In this document: positions 47,603 to 57,771 of the stretch, piece after piece | How positions within the stretch are numbered: the stretch's first letter is position 1 | Layout of the letters: each line of letters opens with the position of its first letter | Assembly (NCBI RefSeq): GCF_017305435.1 | Contig: NZ_JAFKIP010000004.1 | Span: 248,001-312,000 of the forward strand | Origin: Microbacterium sp. | Lineage (GTDB): Bacteria > Actinomycetota > Actinomycetes > Actinomycetales > Microbacteriaceae | Direction of reading: 5' to 3' | Length of the DNA: 64,000 bases | Position numbers and translations under genes: made by a program | Notes under the pieces: generated by a model | Told to the model about the DNA's origin: nothing | The model's database searches: none | What the model saw: only the letters and a program-made list of their open reading frames with translations

Positions 47603-48739
47603 ATGTCCCTCAGCCTACCCGCGGACCCGCCCGGAGCCCGGAGCCTCACCGATGTCGTGCCGGAGCTCGTGCGGTCGCTTTCGGGCGACCCGCACTGGTT
47701 CGCACCCGCGCGGTCGGCGGTTCTCGTGCTGGTCGACGGCCTCGGCCGCGGCAACCTCACCGCACGTGCCGGACACGCACGATTCCTGACATCGCGGATG
47801 GCCAAGAAGGATGCCGCGCGCACCGTCTTCCCGGCGACCACAGCGACGGCTCTGACGAGTCTCCTCACGGGTGTCGACGCCGGCATCCACGGCATCGTCG
47901 GTTATCGAGCCAGGATCCCGGGGACGCTGCAGGCGCCCAATCAGCTGCGCGGCTGGGAGACCGACGGACTCGACCCGCTCACGTGGCAGCGCGCCACGCC
48001 GATGCTCGAGCGCGAGGCGGCCGCCGGGCGGCCCTGCTTCGTCGTCAGCAAGGGCGTCTACGCGGGGACCGGCTTCACTCGCGCGATCCAGCGCGGCGCG
48101 ACCTTCGTCGCCGCCGGGACGCCCGCCGAGCGCCTCGAGACGGCGCGGGGCCTCGCCGAGGCGCATGCGGGCGCGCTCGTCTACGCGTACGTGCCCGAAC
48201 TCGACACGATCGGCCATGCACGCGGCTGGGAGAGCGACGCGTGGACGGCGGGGCTGGAGGACGTGGATGCCGCGCTGCGCGTGATGCACGACCGGGCGGC
48301 ATCCGACGTCGGCGTCGTCGTCACCGCCGACCACGGCATGGTGGACGTCCCCGCCCACCGGCACGTCCTGATGGGCGCGAGCGATGCCCTGCTCGACGAG
48401 GTCGACCTCGTCGCGGGGGAGCCGCGCCTGCTGCAGCTCTCGGTGGCGGACGGCGCCGCGGAGCGGGTCGCGGCGCGCTGGCGCGAGGCGGAGTCCCACC
48501 GATCCTGGGTTTTCACACGCGGCGAGGCCGTCGCCGCGGGGCTGTTCGGAGCGCGGGTGGATGCCGAGGTGCTGCCGCGCATCGGCGACGTCCTCGTCGC
48601 CGCGCGCAGCGCCGTCGCCTACTATGACGATCGACTCGCCGACAAGAAGGCGCAGCGAATGATCGGTCAGCACGGGTCGCTCACCGATCAGGAGCGCATC
48701 GTGCCGCTCATCGGTCTCGGTGCGTTCGCCCGTCCGTAA
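47603..48739 (+). CDS. Alkaline-phosphatase-superfamily nucleotide pyrophosphatase/phosphodiesterase
   Basis: A 378-residue enzyme of the type I phosphodiesterase/nucleotide pyrophosphatase family. It has [14 protein letters not shown] (metal-binding Asp), [16 protein letters not shown] with the Thr nucleophile, [16 protein letters not shown] and [17 protein letters not shown] with the second metal site. No signal peptide is visible with the ATG 47603 start, so it is probably cytoplasmic. The substrate is not predictable. It is divergent from parC. Confidence 0.87.
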   Translation: MSLSLPADPPGARSLTDVVPELVRSLSGDPHWFAPARSAVLVLVDGLGRGNLTARAGHARFLTSRMAKKDAARTVFPATTATALTSLLTGVDAGIHGIVGYRARIPGTLQAPNQLRGWETDGLDPLTWQRATPMLEREAAAGRPCFVVSKGVYAGTGFTRAIQRGATFVAAGTPAERLETARGLAEAHAGALVYAYVPELDTIGHARGWESDAWTAGLEDVDAALRVMHDRAASDVGVVVTADHGMVDVPAHRHVLMGASDALLDEVDLVAGEPRLLQLSVADGAAERVAARWREAESHRSWVFTRGEAVAAGLFGARVDAEVLPRIGDVLVAARSAVAYYDDRLADKKAQRMIGQHGSLTDQERIVPLIGLGAFARP

Positions 48740-48749
48740 GCTCAGCAAC

Positions 48750-48795
48750 GTCCTTCGACGGGCTCAGGAACCGTCCTTCGACGTGCTCAGGAACC
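48750..48795. repeat. Two tandem 23-bp copies of a CCTTCGACGGGCTCAGG-type repeat
   Basis: Copies at 48750-48772 and 48773-48795 differ at one base (GG versus TG before CTCAGG). The second copy supplies the stop codon of sepH. Similar CTTCGAC-GCTCAGG motifs recur in Microbacteriaceae genomes, to my knowledge; only these two are seen here. Confidence 0.8.
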
Positions 48796-49806
48796 GTCCT
48801 CGGTGCGCGCACCGAAGACGATCTCGTCCCACGAAGGCATCGAGGTGCGGCCCTTGCGGCGCGAGTTGTCGGAGATGACGGTGTCGTCGAGCGCCTCGTC
48901 ATCGGCGTCCTCGTCGGTATCGTCGTACCCCGGCTCGAGGGCGTCGAAGAGCGCCACCGGGCTCTGTGTGCGCTCGGCCTGCTCTTCGCTCGGCATCGGC
49001 TCGCGCTGCCCGCGTCGACGTCGCAGCGCCTCGAGCAGGTCGGCGGTCTCCGCGGAGGTGACGGATGCCTCCGGCGCGCGCTTGATCGCCGCCTCCTGCA
49101 CGGCAGCGGTCACCGTCGGGCGCACGTCGCGCGTCACGATCTCTGCGTCGGGTTCGAGCCGTCGAGGCCCGAAGGCCCCGGAGTCGAAGCGGGACGAATC
49201 CTTCAGGGGAGAGGCATCCAGCGCACGCAGACGGGGGATGAGGCCCTCGGGCAGTGAACCCTGTCGCGACAGCTGCGTCGCATCGGAGTTCAACGGGGAG
49301 AGCGTGGAACGGCGCGGGTCGAACCCCCACCGCGCATCGTGGTCGACCTCGCTGGCCGTGAACTCGAGCTTCACGATCCAACCGCTCTCCTCGCGCCAGC
49401 TCGTCCATCGCTCGCCGGACGCGCCCGCATCGGCGAGCTTGCTGCGCACGGCGACGCCGAACGTCGGCTGCGCGCCCGGGTCCAGCTCGCCCGCGATGAG
49501 GACGGGCACGGCGAGGGCCTGATCGACGATGTGCTCGCGCTCGGCGAGGACGGGGCGTTCGTAGCGCTGGACGTCGGAGAGGCGCGCGCCCAGGAGCTCC
49601 GCGACATCCTGCGCCGACATGCCGGCGCGGATGTGGGACTGGATGTCCTTCGGGCTCACCCGCACCGTGCGCGGTTCGGCATCGCGCTGCGCGCGGCGCA
49701 ACTGCGAGTGCAGGGTCTCGTCGACCGGCAGCGCGAACCGTTCACCGGTGTCGGTCGCGACGACGAGGACGCCTTCTTCGATTCCGATGACTTTGAGCTG
49801 CTCCAT
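48787..49806 (-). CDS. sepH: Septation protein SepH
   Basis: Actinobacterial cell-division protein that interacts with FtsZ in Streptomyces. The N-terminal DUF3071 domain is visible from MEQLKVIGIEEGVLVVATDTGERFALPVDE. It contains a helix-turn-helix-like segment, SPKDIQSHIRAGMSAQDVAELLGARLSDVQRYERPVLAERE (about residues 50-95). The rest is a disordered acidic region ending in the conserved RKGRTSMPSWDEIVFG. 339 residues from ATG 49806, which has GGAGG about eleven bases upstream. The last codons and stop lie within a 23-bp repeat. Confidence 0.9.
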   Translation of the reverse strand: MEQLKVIGIEEGVLVVATDTGERFALPVDETLHSQLRRAQRDAEPRTVRVSPKDIQSHIRAGMSAQDVAELLGARLSDVQRYERPVLAEREHIVDQALAVPVLIAGELDPGAQPTFGVAVRSKLADAGASGERWTSWREESGWIVKLEFTASEVDHDARWGFDPRRSTLSPLNSDATQLSRQGSLPEGLIPRLRALDASPLKDSSRFDSGAFGPRRLEPDAEIVTRDVRPTVTAAVQEAAIKRAPEASVTSAETADLLEALRRRRGQREPMPSEEQAERTQSPVALFDALEPGYDDTDEDADDEALDDTVISDNSRRKGRTSMPSWDEIVFGARTEDGS

Positions 49807-49957
49807 GCGAGACACGCCTCCAGATCCCTGCGATGGCACCGACAACAGTGCCGTCGCCATGGTGACACGCCGCGGGCCGGGCAGCGGGAATATCGCGGGC
49901 GCGCCGCGAGTTCTCAGTGGCGCACCCACCGGAGAGGGGAGCGTGAACGGTCACCAT

Positions 49958-49986
49958 TTGCGTAATCCCTCCCGGTCGTGCAAACT
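49958..49986 (+). promoter_or_regulatory. Promoter of the DUF4193 gene
   Basis: TTGCGT (49958-49963), a 17-base spacer, then CAAACT (49981-49986). It leaves a leader of about 50 bases with GGAAG before ATG 50045. Confidence 0.45.
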
Positions 49987-50044
49987 AACGCCGCCGCTCG
50001 CCCACGAGGTGCGGCGGCACATGGCAGATTCTGGAAGTGAGAGC

Positions 50045-50338
50045 ATGGCGACCGACTACGACGCCCCCCGCAAGACCGAAGACGACAGCGAGTCGATCGA
50101 GGCCCTGAAGGAGCGCGTGCCCGACAAGCTGTCCGGTGCGGTCGGTGATGAAGACGCCGACAACCCCTCGGGCTTCGAGCTCCCCGGTGCCGACCTGTCC
50201 GACCTCGAACTCGACGTCGTCGTCCTGCCTCCGCAGGAGGACGAGTTCACGTGCGTCGAGTGCTTCCTCGTGAAGCACCGCACGCAGATCGATCACGAGA
50301 CGTCGTCGGGCGCGATCTGCATCGAGTGCGCCGCCTGA
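50045..50338 (+). CDS. DUF4193 family protein (zinc-binding)
   Basis: A 97-residue acidic protein: MATDYDAPRK, a disordered Asp/Glu-rich middle, then a compact C-terminus with FTCVECFLVKHRTQID and GAICIECAA. Two CxxC pairs bind zinc in all likelihood. DUF4193 is conserved across actinobacteria close to sigA, dut and sepH; its function is unknown to me. A possible link with transcription is suggested only by that neighbourhood. Confidence 0.85.
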   Translation: MATDYDAPRKTEDDSESIEALKERVPDKLSGAVGDEDADNPSGFELPGADLSDLELDVVVLPPQEDEFTCVECFLVKHRTQIDHETSSGAICIECAA

Positions 50339-50381
50339 GCAGCGTCTCCTGAGACCGCCGCGCGGCCAGATCGTCGTGCGG

Positions 50382-50891
50382 TCAGGATGACTGGCTGCGG
50401 CGGATCGCCGCCGACACCCGGTCGGGCGTGCGGGTCGAGAACACCCACACGCTCACCGGGTCGCGATCGTCCCGCACCGGGACCACGACGACACCGTCGA
50501 TACCGCCGCGCAGCAGGTGCCACGCCGTGCGGGGAAGCCCCGGGCCGCGGATCTCGCGCGCCTCGTCGCCGGTGAAGCCCTGCGGCTCGCCGAGGAGGCG
50601 AGCGGGGATGTGGGCACGACCCAGACGCAGTTCGCCGTCCCGGACCTCGATCACGGGCGCGGCGAGCACGAGAGCGACGAGGATCACGGCGGCGGCCACG
50701 AGTCCCGCGATGAGCGCGATCGTGGCATCCAATGGGACGAAGACGAGCGAGATCATCGGCGCGGCGACCGCAGCGCTCAGCAACGTCCACAGCGATGGGC
50801 TGAGGCGCTCGCGGTAGGTCGGGGCGGCGGCGACGCCGCGCGGAGCCGTGTGCGCGGCGGGCGGCATGTCGGCATTCATCGGGGGGTGCAT
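50382..50891 (-). CDS. DUF3093 membrane protein
   Basis: A 169-residue protein with a short Pro/Ala-rich N-terminus, YRERLSPSLWTLL, and two membrane helices (about residues 35-80). A cytoplasmic beta-rich domain follows (VIEVRDGELRLGRAHIPARLLG, RTAWHLLRGGIDGVVVVPVRDDRDPVSVWVFSTR). This is the DUF3093 pattern seen next to dut in mycobacteria. ATG 50891 is preferred to ATG 50879 because GAGG precedes it. It is divergent from dut with only 12 bases between start codons. Confidence 0.82.
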   Translation of the reverse strand: MHPPMNADMPPAAHTAPRGVAAAPTYRERLSPSLWTLLSAAVAAPMISLVFVPLDATIALIAGLVAAAVILVALVLAAPVIEVRDGELRLGRAHIPARLLGEPQGFTGDEAREIRGPGLPRTAWHLLRGGIDGVVVVPVRDDRDPVSVWVFSTRTPDRVSAAIRRSQSS

Positions 50892-50897
50892 TAGCCT
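50892..50897 (+). promoter_or_regulatory. -10 element TAGCCT of dut (leaderless arrangement)
   Basis: TAGCCT, six bases, then GTG 50904. It directly abuts the start codon of the divergent DUF3093 gene. Confidence 0.45.
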
Positions 50898-50903
50898 CGT
50901 GGG

Positions 50904-51353
50904 GTGATCGAATCCGTGGACGTTCCCATTATCGCGGCGCAGGTCCCCGTATACGCCCATCCGGGGGACGCGGGCGCCGATCTCGTCTCTGCGGAGGCCC
51001 TGCGGCTCGGTCCGGGAGAGCGTGCGCTCGTCGCGACCGGCGTCCGCATCGCGCTGCCCGACGGGTACGCCGCTTTCGTCGTCCCGCGCAGCGGCCTCGC
51101 GGCCAAGCACGGCATCACGATCGTGAACGCGCCCGGTACGGTCGATGCGGGCTACCGCGGTGAGATCAAGGTGTCCCTTCTCAACACGGATGCCACCGAG
51201 CCCTATGACATCGCGGTCGGTGATCGCATCGCACAGGTGATCGTCATGCCGGTTCCACGCGTGCGGTTCCTTCCTGTCGACGAACTGCCGGACTCGGCGC
51301 GTGGCGAGGGCGGATTCGGATCCACGGGCTATCAGACAGGAGCAGGCGCATGA
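50904..51353 (+). CDS. dut: dUTP diphosphatase
   Basis: Trimeric dUTPase that removes dUTP and makes dUMP, 149 residues. The five motifs are visible: AGADLVS, PRSGLAAKHGI, NAPGTVDAGYRGEIKVSL, GDRIAQVIV and RGEGGFGSTG (the flexible C-terminal P-loop-like motif). It overlaps the DUF3710 start by 4 bases and begins a coupled three-gene operon dut-DUF3710-DUF3159. Confidence 0.96.
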   Translation: MIESVDVPIIAAQVPVYAHPGDAGADLVSAEALRLGPGERALVATGVRIALPDGYAAFVVPRSGLAAKHGITIVNAPGTVDAGYRGEIKVSLLNTDATEPYDIAVGDRIAQVIVMPVPRVRFLPVDELPDSARGEGGFGSTGYQTGAGA

Positions 51354-51937
51354 GCGACGAACTCGCGGGCAAGGCCGTGCTGGCCGATCGCGCGACGGCG
51401 GGACCCTTCGACGAATCCGAGGCGAACCCCGTCCGGCCCTATATCGACCTCGGCGGCATCAAGGTGCTGCCGCGTGAAGGGCTGAACCTGCGTCTCGAAG
51501 TCGAGGAGCAGACCAAACGCATCGTCGCCGTCGGCCTCGACTACGCAGACTCCACGCTGCAGGTGCAGCCGTTCGCGGCGCCGCGCTCGAGCGGGCTGTG
51601 GGACGAGACGCGGGAGCAGATCCGCCAGCAGATCCGCCAGCAGGGCGGCCGGGTCGAGGAGCGTGAGGGCCCGCTCGGCCCCGAGCTGCTCGCGGAGGTG
51701 CCGGTCGCGGCCGGGCCCGATGCGACTCCCGGCAAGCGCCTCGCGCGCTTCGTCGGTGTCGACGGCCCGCGCTGGTTCCTGCGCGGTGTCATCGGTGGCG
51801 CCGCGACGAGCGATGTGGATGCCGCGGCCAAGGTCGAGGACCTCTTCCGTTCCCTCGTCGTCGTCCGCGGCGGCACGCCGATGCCTCCGCGCGACCTCAT
51901 CCCCCTGAAGATGCCGGCCGCGCCCGGAACGGCATGA
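51350..51937 (+). CDS. DUF3710 family protein
   Basis: A 195-residue soluble protein with GPFDESEANPVRPYIDLGGIKVLPREGLNLRLEVEE, LQVQPFAAPRSSGLWDETREQI and PRWFLRGVIGGAA, the DUF3710 signature. The function is unknown. It overlaps dut upstream and the DUF3159 gene downstream by four bases each, so all three are translationally coupled. Confidence 0.88.
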   Translation: MSDELAGKAVLADRATAGPFDESEANPVRPYIDLGGIKVLPREGLNLRLEVEEQTKRIVAVGLDYADSTLQVQPFAAPRSSGLWDETREQIRQQIRQQGGRVEEREGPLGPELLAEVPVAAGPDATPGKRLARFVGVDGPRWFLRGVIGGAATSDVDAAAKVEDLFRSLVVVRGGTPMPPRDLIPLKMPAAPGTA

Positions 51938-52659
51938 CGATGCCCGAGGCGCCCGAACCGGAGCGCACGCCCTCGGCATCCGAGCTGTTCGGCCAAGCCC
52001 TCGGAGGAGCGGCGCGACGCGCCGGCATGGACCCCGCGAAAGACGCGCACACAGGACACGTCGTGTGGGCGGCGATGGGCGGTTGGCGTGGCGTGCTGGA
52101 GTCGGTGCTGCCGGGCCTCGCCTTCGTCCTGCTGTTCACGTTCACGCAGAATCTCGTCCTGTCGCTCGTCGTATCGGTCGGGCTCGCCGCCGTCTTCACC
52201 GTCGTGCGGCTGCTGCAGCGCTCGCCCGTGAGCGCAGCCCTCGGCGGCCTGGTCGCCGCCGCCGTCGCGGCCGGATTGGCGCTGTGGACCGGACGCGGGC
52301 AGGACAATTTCGTCCCCGGGCTCATCACCAACGCGGCCTACGGGACGGCGTTCCTCCTCTCCGCCCTCATCGGCTGGTCGTTGATCGGCCTCGCGGTCGG
52401 GTTCCTCATGAACGAGGGCGTCGCCTGGCGTGCGGATGCGCGCAAGCGGCGCGTCTTCTTCTGGCTCGCGATCGCCTGGGCGGCGCTGTTCTATCTTCGA
52501 CTCGCGGTGCAGCTGCCGTTCTACTTCTCCGGCGACGTCACGACCCTCGGGACCCTCAAGCTCATCATGGGGCTGCCGCTGTTCGCACCGCTCGTGGCCG
52601 TCACCTGGCTCGCCGTGCGCGCCGTCTATCCGAAGGCCGAGACGCCCGCGACGTCGTGA
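51934..52659 (+). CDS. DUF3159 membrane protein
   Basis: A 241-residue membrane protein. The acidic N-terminus has SASELFGQALGGAARRAGMD and VVWAAMGGWRGVLESVLPGLAF, followed by about six helices up to PLVAVTWLAVRAVYPKA. This matches DUF3159, usually adjacent to DUF3710 in actinobacteria. The function is unknown. A palindromic regulatory site follows its stop, before acnA. Confidence 0.88.
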   Translation: MTMPEAPEPERTPSASELFGQALGGAARRAGMDPAKDAHTGHVVWAAMGGWRGVLESVLPGLAFVLLFTFTQNLVLSLVVSVGLAAVFTVVRLLQRSPVSAALGGLVAAAVAAGLALWTGRGQDNFVPGLITNAAYGTAFLLSALIGWSLIGLAVGFLMNEGVAWRADARKRRVFFWLAIAWAALFYLRLAVQLPFYFSGDVTTLGTLKLIMGLPLFAPLVAVTWLAVRAVYPKAETPATS

Positions 52660-52662
52660 TAG

Positions 52663-52686
52663 ATTTATCTTGACATCAAGATAAAT
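52663..52686. promoter_or_regulatory. 24-bp near-perfect palindrome upstream of acnA (probable operator)
   Basis: Arms ATTTATCTTGA and TCAAGATAAAT (11 bases each, perfect complements) flank the centre CA. It is strikingly AT-rich for this genome and starts three bases after the DUF3159 stop, 130 bases before acnA. The shape suits a dimeric MarR-type or similar regulator; it could also fold as a hairpin after the DUF3159 operon, but has no GC stem or T-run. The binding protein is unknown. Confidence 0.65.
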
Positions 52687-52709
52687 TCTTCCCGTCGCGC
52701 GGCATCCAG

Positions 52710-52728
52710 CCGGGTAAGGCAGACCTCA
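52710..52728. promoter_or_regulatory. Weak match to a DtxR/IdeR iron box before acnA
   Basis: GGTAAGGC..ACCT..A within 52710-52728 matches about 12 of 19 positions of the usual actinobacterial iron box. Aconitase carries an Fe-S cluster, so iron control is sensible, but the match is marginal. Confidence 0.2.
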
Positions 52729-52815
52729 CTAGCCGGAGGCGACGCGGGCGGGGAAGATGGAAAGACAGGCCGCGCATCGTCGTCGTCGCCTGCGCCCCCG
52801 ACGAAGGAGAGCAAC

Positions 52816-55653
<2,838 letters not shown>

Positions 55654-55666
55654 CACGCGCCGCATA

Positions 55667-55712
55667 ACGCCCCGGCATCTCTCCCCGCAAGGGGGTGCGG
55701 ATGCCGGGGCGT
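55667..55712 (+). terminator. Hairpin terminator of acnA
   Basis: ACGCCCCGGCAT (55667-55678) pairs perfectly with ATGCCGGGGCGT (55701-55712). It lies 13 bases after the acnA stop and before dxs. Confidence 0.75.
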
Positions 55713-55728
55713 CGTGCGTCATCCGACG

Positions 55729-55734
55729 TAGACT
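55729..55734 (+). promoter_or_regulatory. -10 element TAGACT of dxs (leaderless arrangement)
   Basis: TAGACT, six bases (CGGGGG), then ATG 55741. Confidence 0.5.
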
Positions 55735-55740
55735 CGGGGG

Positions 55741-57711
55741 ATGAGTCTGCTCGCCTCGATCACCGGACCGCGCGACCTCGATGCGCTCTCACCGGAGCAG
55801 CTCGAGCAGCTCGCGCAGGAGGTCCGCGACTTCCTCGTCGAGAACGTGTCCCGCACCGGCGGGCACCTCGGCCCCAACCTCGGTGTCGTCGAACTCACGA
55901 TCGCGCTCCACCGCGTATTCGACTCACCCAACGACCCCTTCGTCTTCGACACGGGTCACCAGTCCTACGTGCACAAGCTGCTGACCGGTCGGCAGGATTT
56001 CCGAGGCCTCCGCTCGCGCGGCGGACTCGCCGGGTACCCGCAGCGGTCGGAGAGCCCGCACGATGTCGTCGAGTCCTCGCACGCCTCCAGCTCGCTGAGC
56101 TGGGCCGACGGCATCTCGCGGGCGCTCACCCGGACGGGTCGCACGGACCGGCACGTCGTCGCCGTCGTCGGTGACGGTGCGCTCACCGGCGGCATGACGT
56201 GGGAGGCGCTCAACAACATCTCCGACGACAACGAACGCAACCTCGTCATCGTCGTGAACGACAACGGGCGCTCCTACGCTCCGACGATCGGCGGCATGGC
56301 CCGCTATCTCAACCGCGTGCGCACGACCGAGGGCTACGAGAACCTGCGACGCGGCTCCGACTCGTTCTTCCGCCGGCTGGGTCCTGCAGGCCGGGCCGTC
56401 TACCGCGGGGTGCGCGGCGGCACGCACGGGTTCCTCTCGCGGTTCACGAACAACGAAGCGCTGTACTCCAACCTCGACATCAAGTACCTCGGCCCGATCG
56501 ATGGGCACGACCTGCGCGCTCTCGACGAGACGCTGCGGCTGGCCAAGGCCCACCACGCCCCCGTCATCGTGCACGTCATCACCGAGAAGGGCCGGGGGTA
56601 CGAGCCGGCCCGCAACGACGAGGCCGACCAGTTCCACGCCGTCGGCAAGATCGACCCCGCGACGGGAGAGCCGCTGGGCTCCTCCGACGCCGTCGCGTGG
56701 ACCGACGTCTTCGCCGATGCCCTCGTGGATGCCGGTGAGCGTCGCGAGGACGTCATCGCCATCACGGCGGCCATGTTGCGCCCCACCGGCCTCCAGCCGT
56801 TCGCGCAGCGCTTCCCCGACCGCGTCTACGACGTGGGTATCGCGGAGCAGCACGCGGTCGCCTCCGCCGCTGGTCTCGCCTTCGGGGGCCTTCACCCCGT
56901 CGTCGCGATCTACGCGACGTTCATGAACCGTGCGTTCGACCAGGTGATGATGGATGTCGCGCTGCACCGCGCCGGGGTCACGTTCGTGCTCGACCGCTCC
57001 GGTGTGACCGGCCCCGACGGGCCCAGCCATCACGGCGTGTGGGACCTCGCGATGCTGCAGCTCGTCCCCGGCATCCGCATCGCCGCGCCGCGCGATGAGA
57101 AGCGTCTGCGCGAGGAGTTCGACGAGGCGATCGCCGTCGCCGATGCCCCGACCGTCGTGCGGTTCCCGAAGGGTGCGGTCTCGCCCGAGCTCCCGGCAGT
57201 GGAGCGCCTCGCAGACGGCACGGACGTGCTGTGGCGGCACGGGGAGCAGGACGTGCTGCTCGTCGGCATCGGGCCGATGGCGGGGCTCGCGATGGATGTC
57301 GCGGGCCGGCTGCGGGCGCAGGGGATCGGGGCCACCGTCATCGACCCGCGCTGGGTCGTGCCGGTACAGCCGAGCGTCGTCGAACTCGCGGCATCCCATC
57401 GCCTCGTCATCACGATCGAGGACGGCATCCGCGTCGGCGGGATCGGCACGCGCGTGCGCCAGGTGCTGCGCGAAGCGGGGGTGGACACGGCCGTCGACGA
57501 GCTGGGGCTTCCGGACGCGTTCATCGATCACGCGTCGCGCGAGCAGATCCTCGAGGATGCCGGGCTCACGGCCGCCAAGATCGCTCAGGACGTCGTCGCC
57601 CAGGTGCTCGGCACGCGCATCCCCGTTGCGCGCCCCTCGACCGATACGGGGGCCATCTGGGCGGTCGCGCCAGAGTCCGCGCCGGCGGACGAGGAGCGCC
57701 AGGAACGCTGA
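55741..57711 (+). CDS. dxs: 1-deoxy-D-xylulose-5-phosphate synthase
   Basis: First enzyme of the non-mevalonate isoprenoid pathway, condensing pyruvate with glyceraldehyde 3-phosphate using thiamine diphosphate. 656 residues. Key segments: GHLGPNLGVVELTIALH, DTGHQSYVHKLLTGR, the diphosphate motif VGDGALTGGMTWEALNN, KYLGPIDGHD, YDVGIAEQHAVASAAGLA with the catalytic Glu, and DRSGVTGPDGPSHHG. It follows acnA, separated by a terminator and its own promoter. Confidence 0.96.
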   Translation: MSLLASITGPRDLDALSPEQLEQLAQEVRDFLVENVSRTGGHLGPNLGVVELTIALHRVFDSPNDPFVFDTGHQSYVHKLLTGRQDFRGLRSRGGLAGYPQRSESPHDVVESSHASSSLSWADGISRALTRTGRTDRHVVAVVGDGALTGGMTWEALNNISDDNERNLVIVVNDNGRSYAPTIGGMARYLNRVRTTEGYENLRRGSDSFFRRLGPAGRAVYRGVRGGTHGFLSRFTNNEALYSNLDIKYLGPIDGHDLRALDETLRLAKAHHAPVIVHVITEKGRGYEPARNDEADQFHAVGKIDPATGEPLGSSDAVAWTDVFADALVDAGERREDVIAITAAMLRPTGLQPFAQRFPDRVYDVGIAEQHAVASAAGLAFGGLHPVVAIYATFMNRAFDQVMMDVALHRAGVTFVLDRSGVTGPDGPSHHGVWDLAMLQLVPGIRIAAPRDEKRLREEFDEAIAVADAPTVVRFPKGAVSPELPAVERLADGTDVLWRHGEQDVLLVGIGPMAGLAMDVAGRLRAQGIGATVIDPRWVVPVQPSVVELAASHRLVITIEDGIRVGGIGTRVRQVLREAGVDTAVDELGLPDAFIDHASREQILEDAGLTAAKIAQDVVAQVLGTRIPVARPSTDTGAIWAVAPESAPADEERQER

Positions 57712-57771
57712 CGAGCGCACCGGCCCCGCCCGCGGGCGGAGGGGCGGTGGCGGGCGTGACAGCATGGAGGG

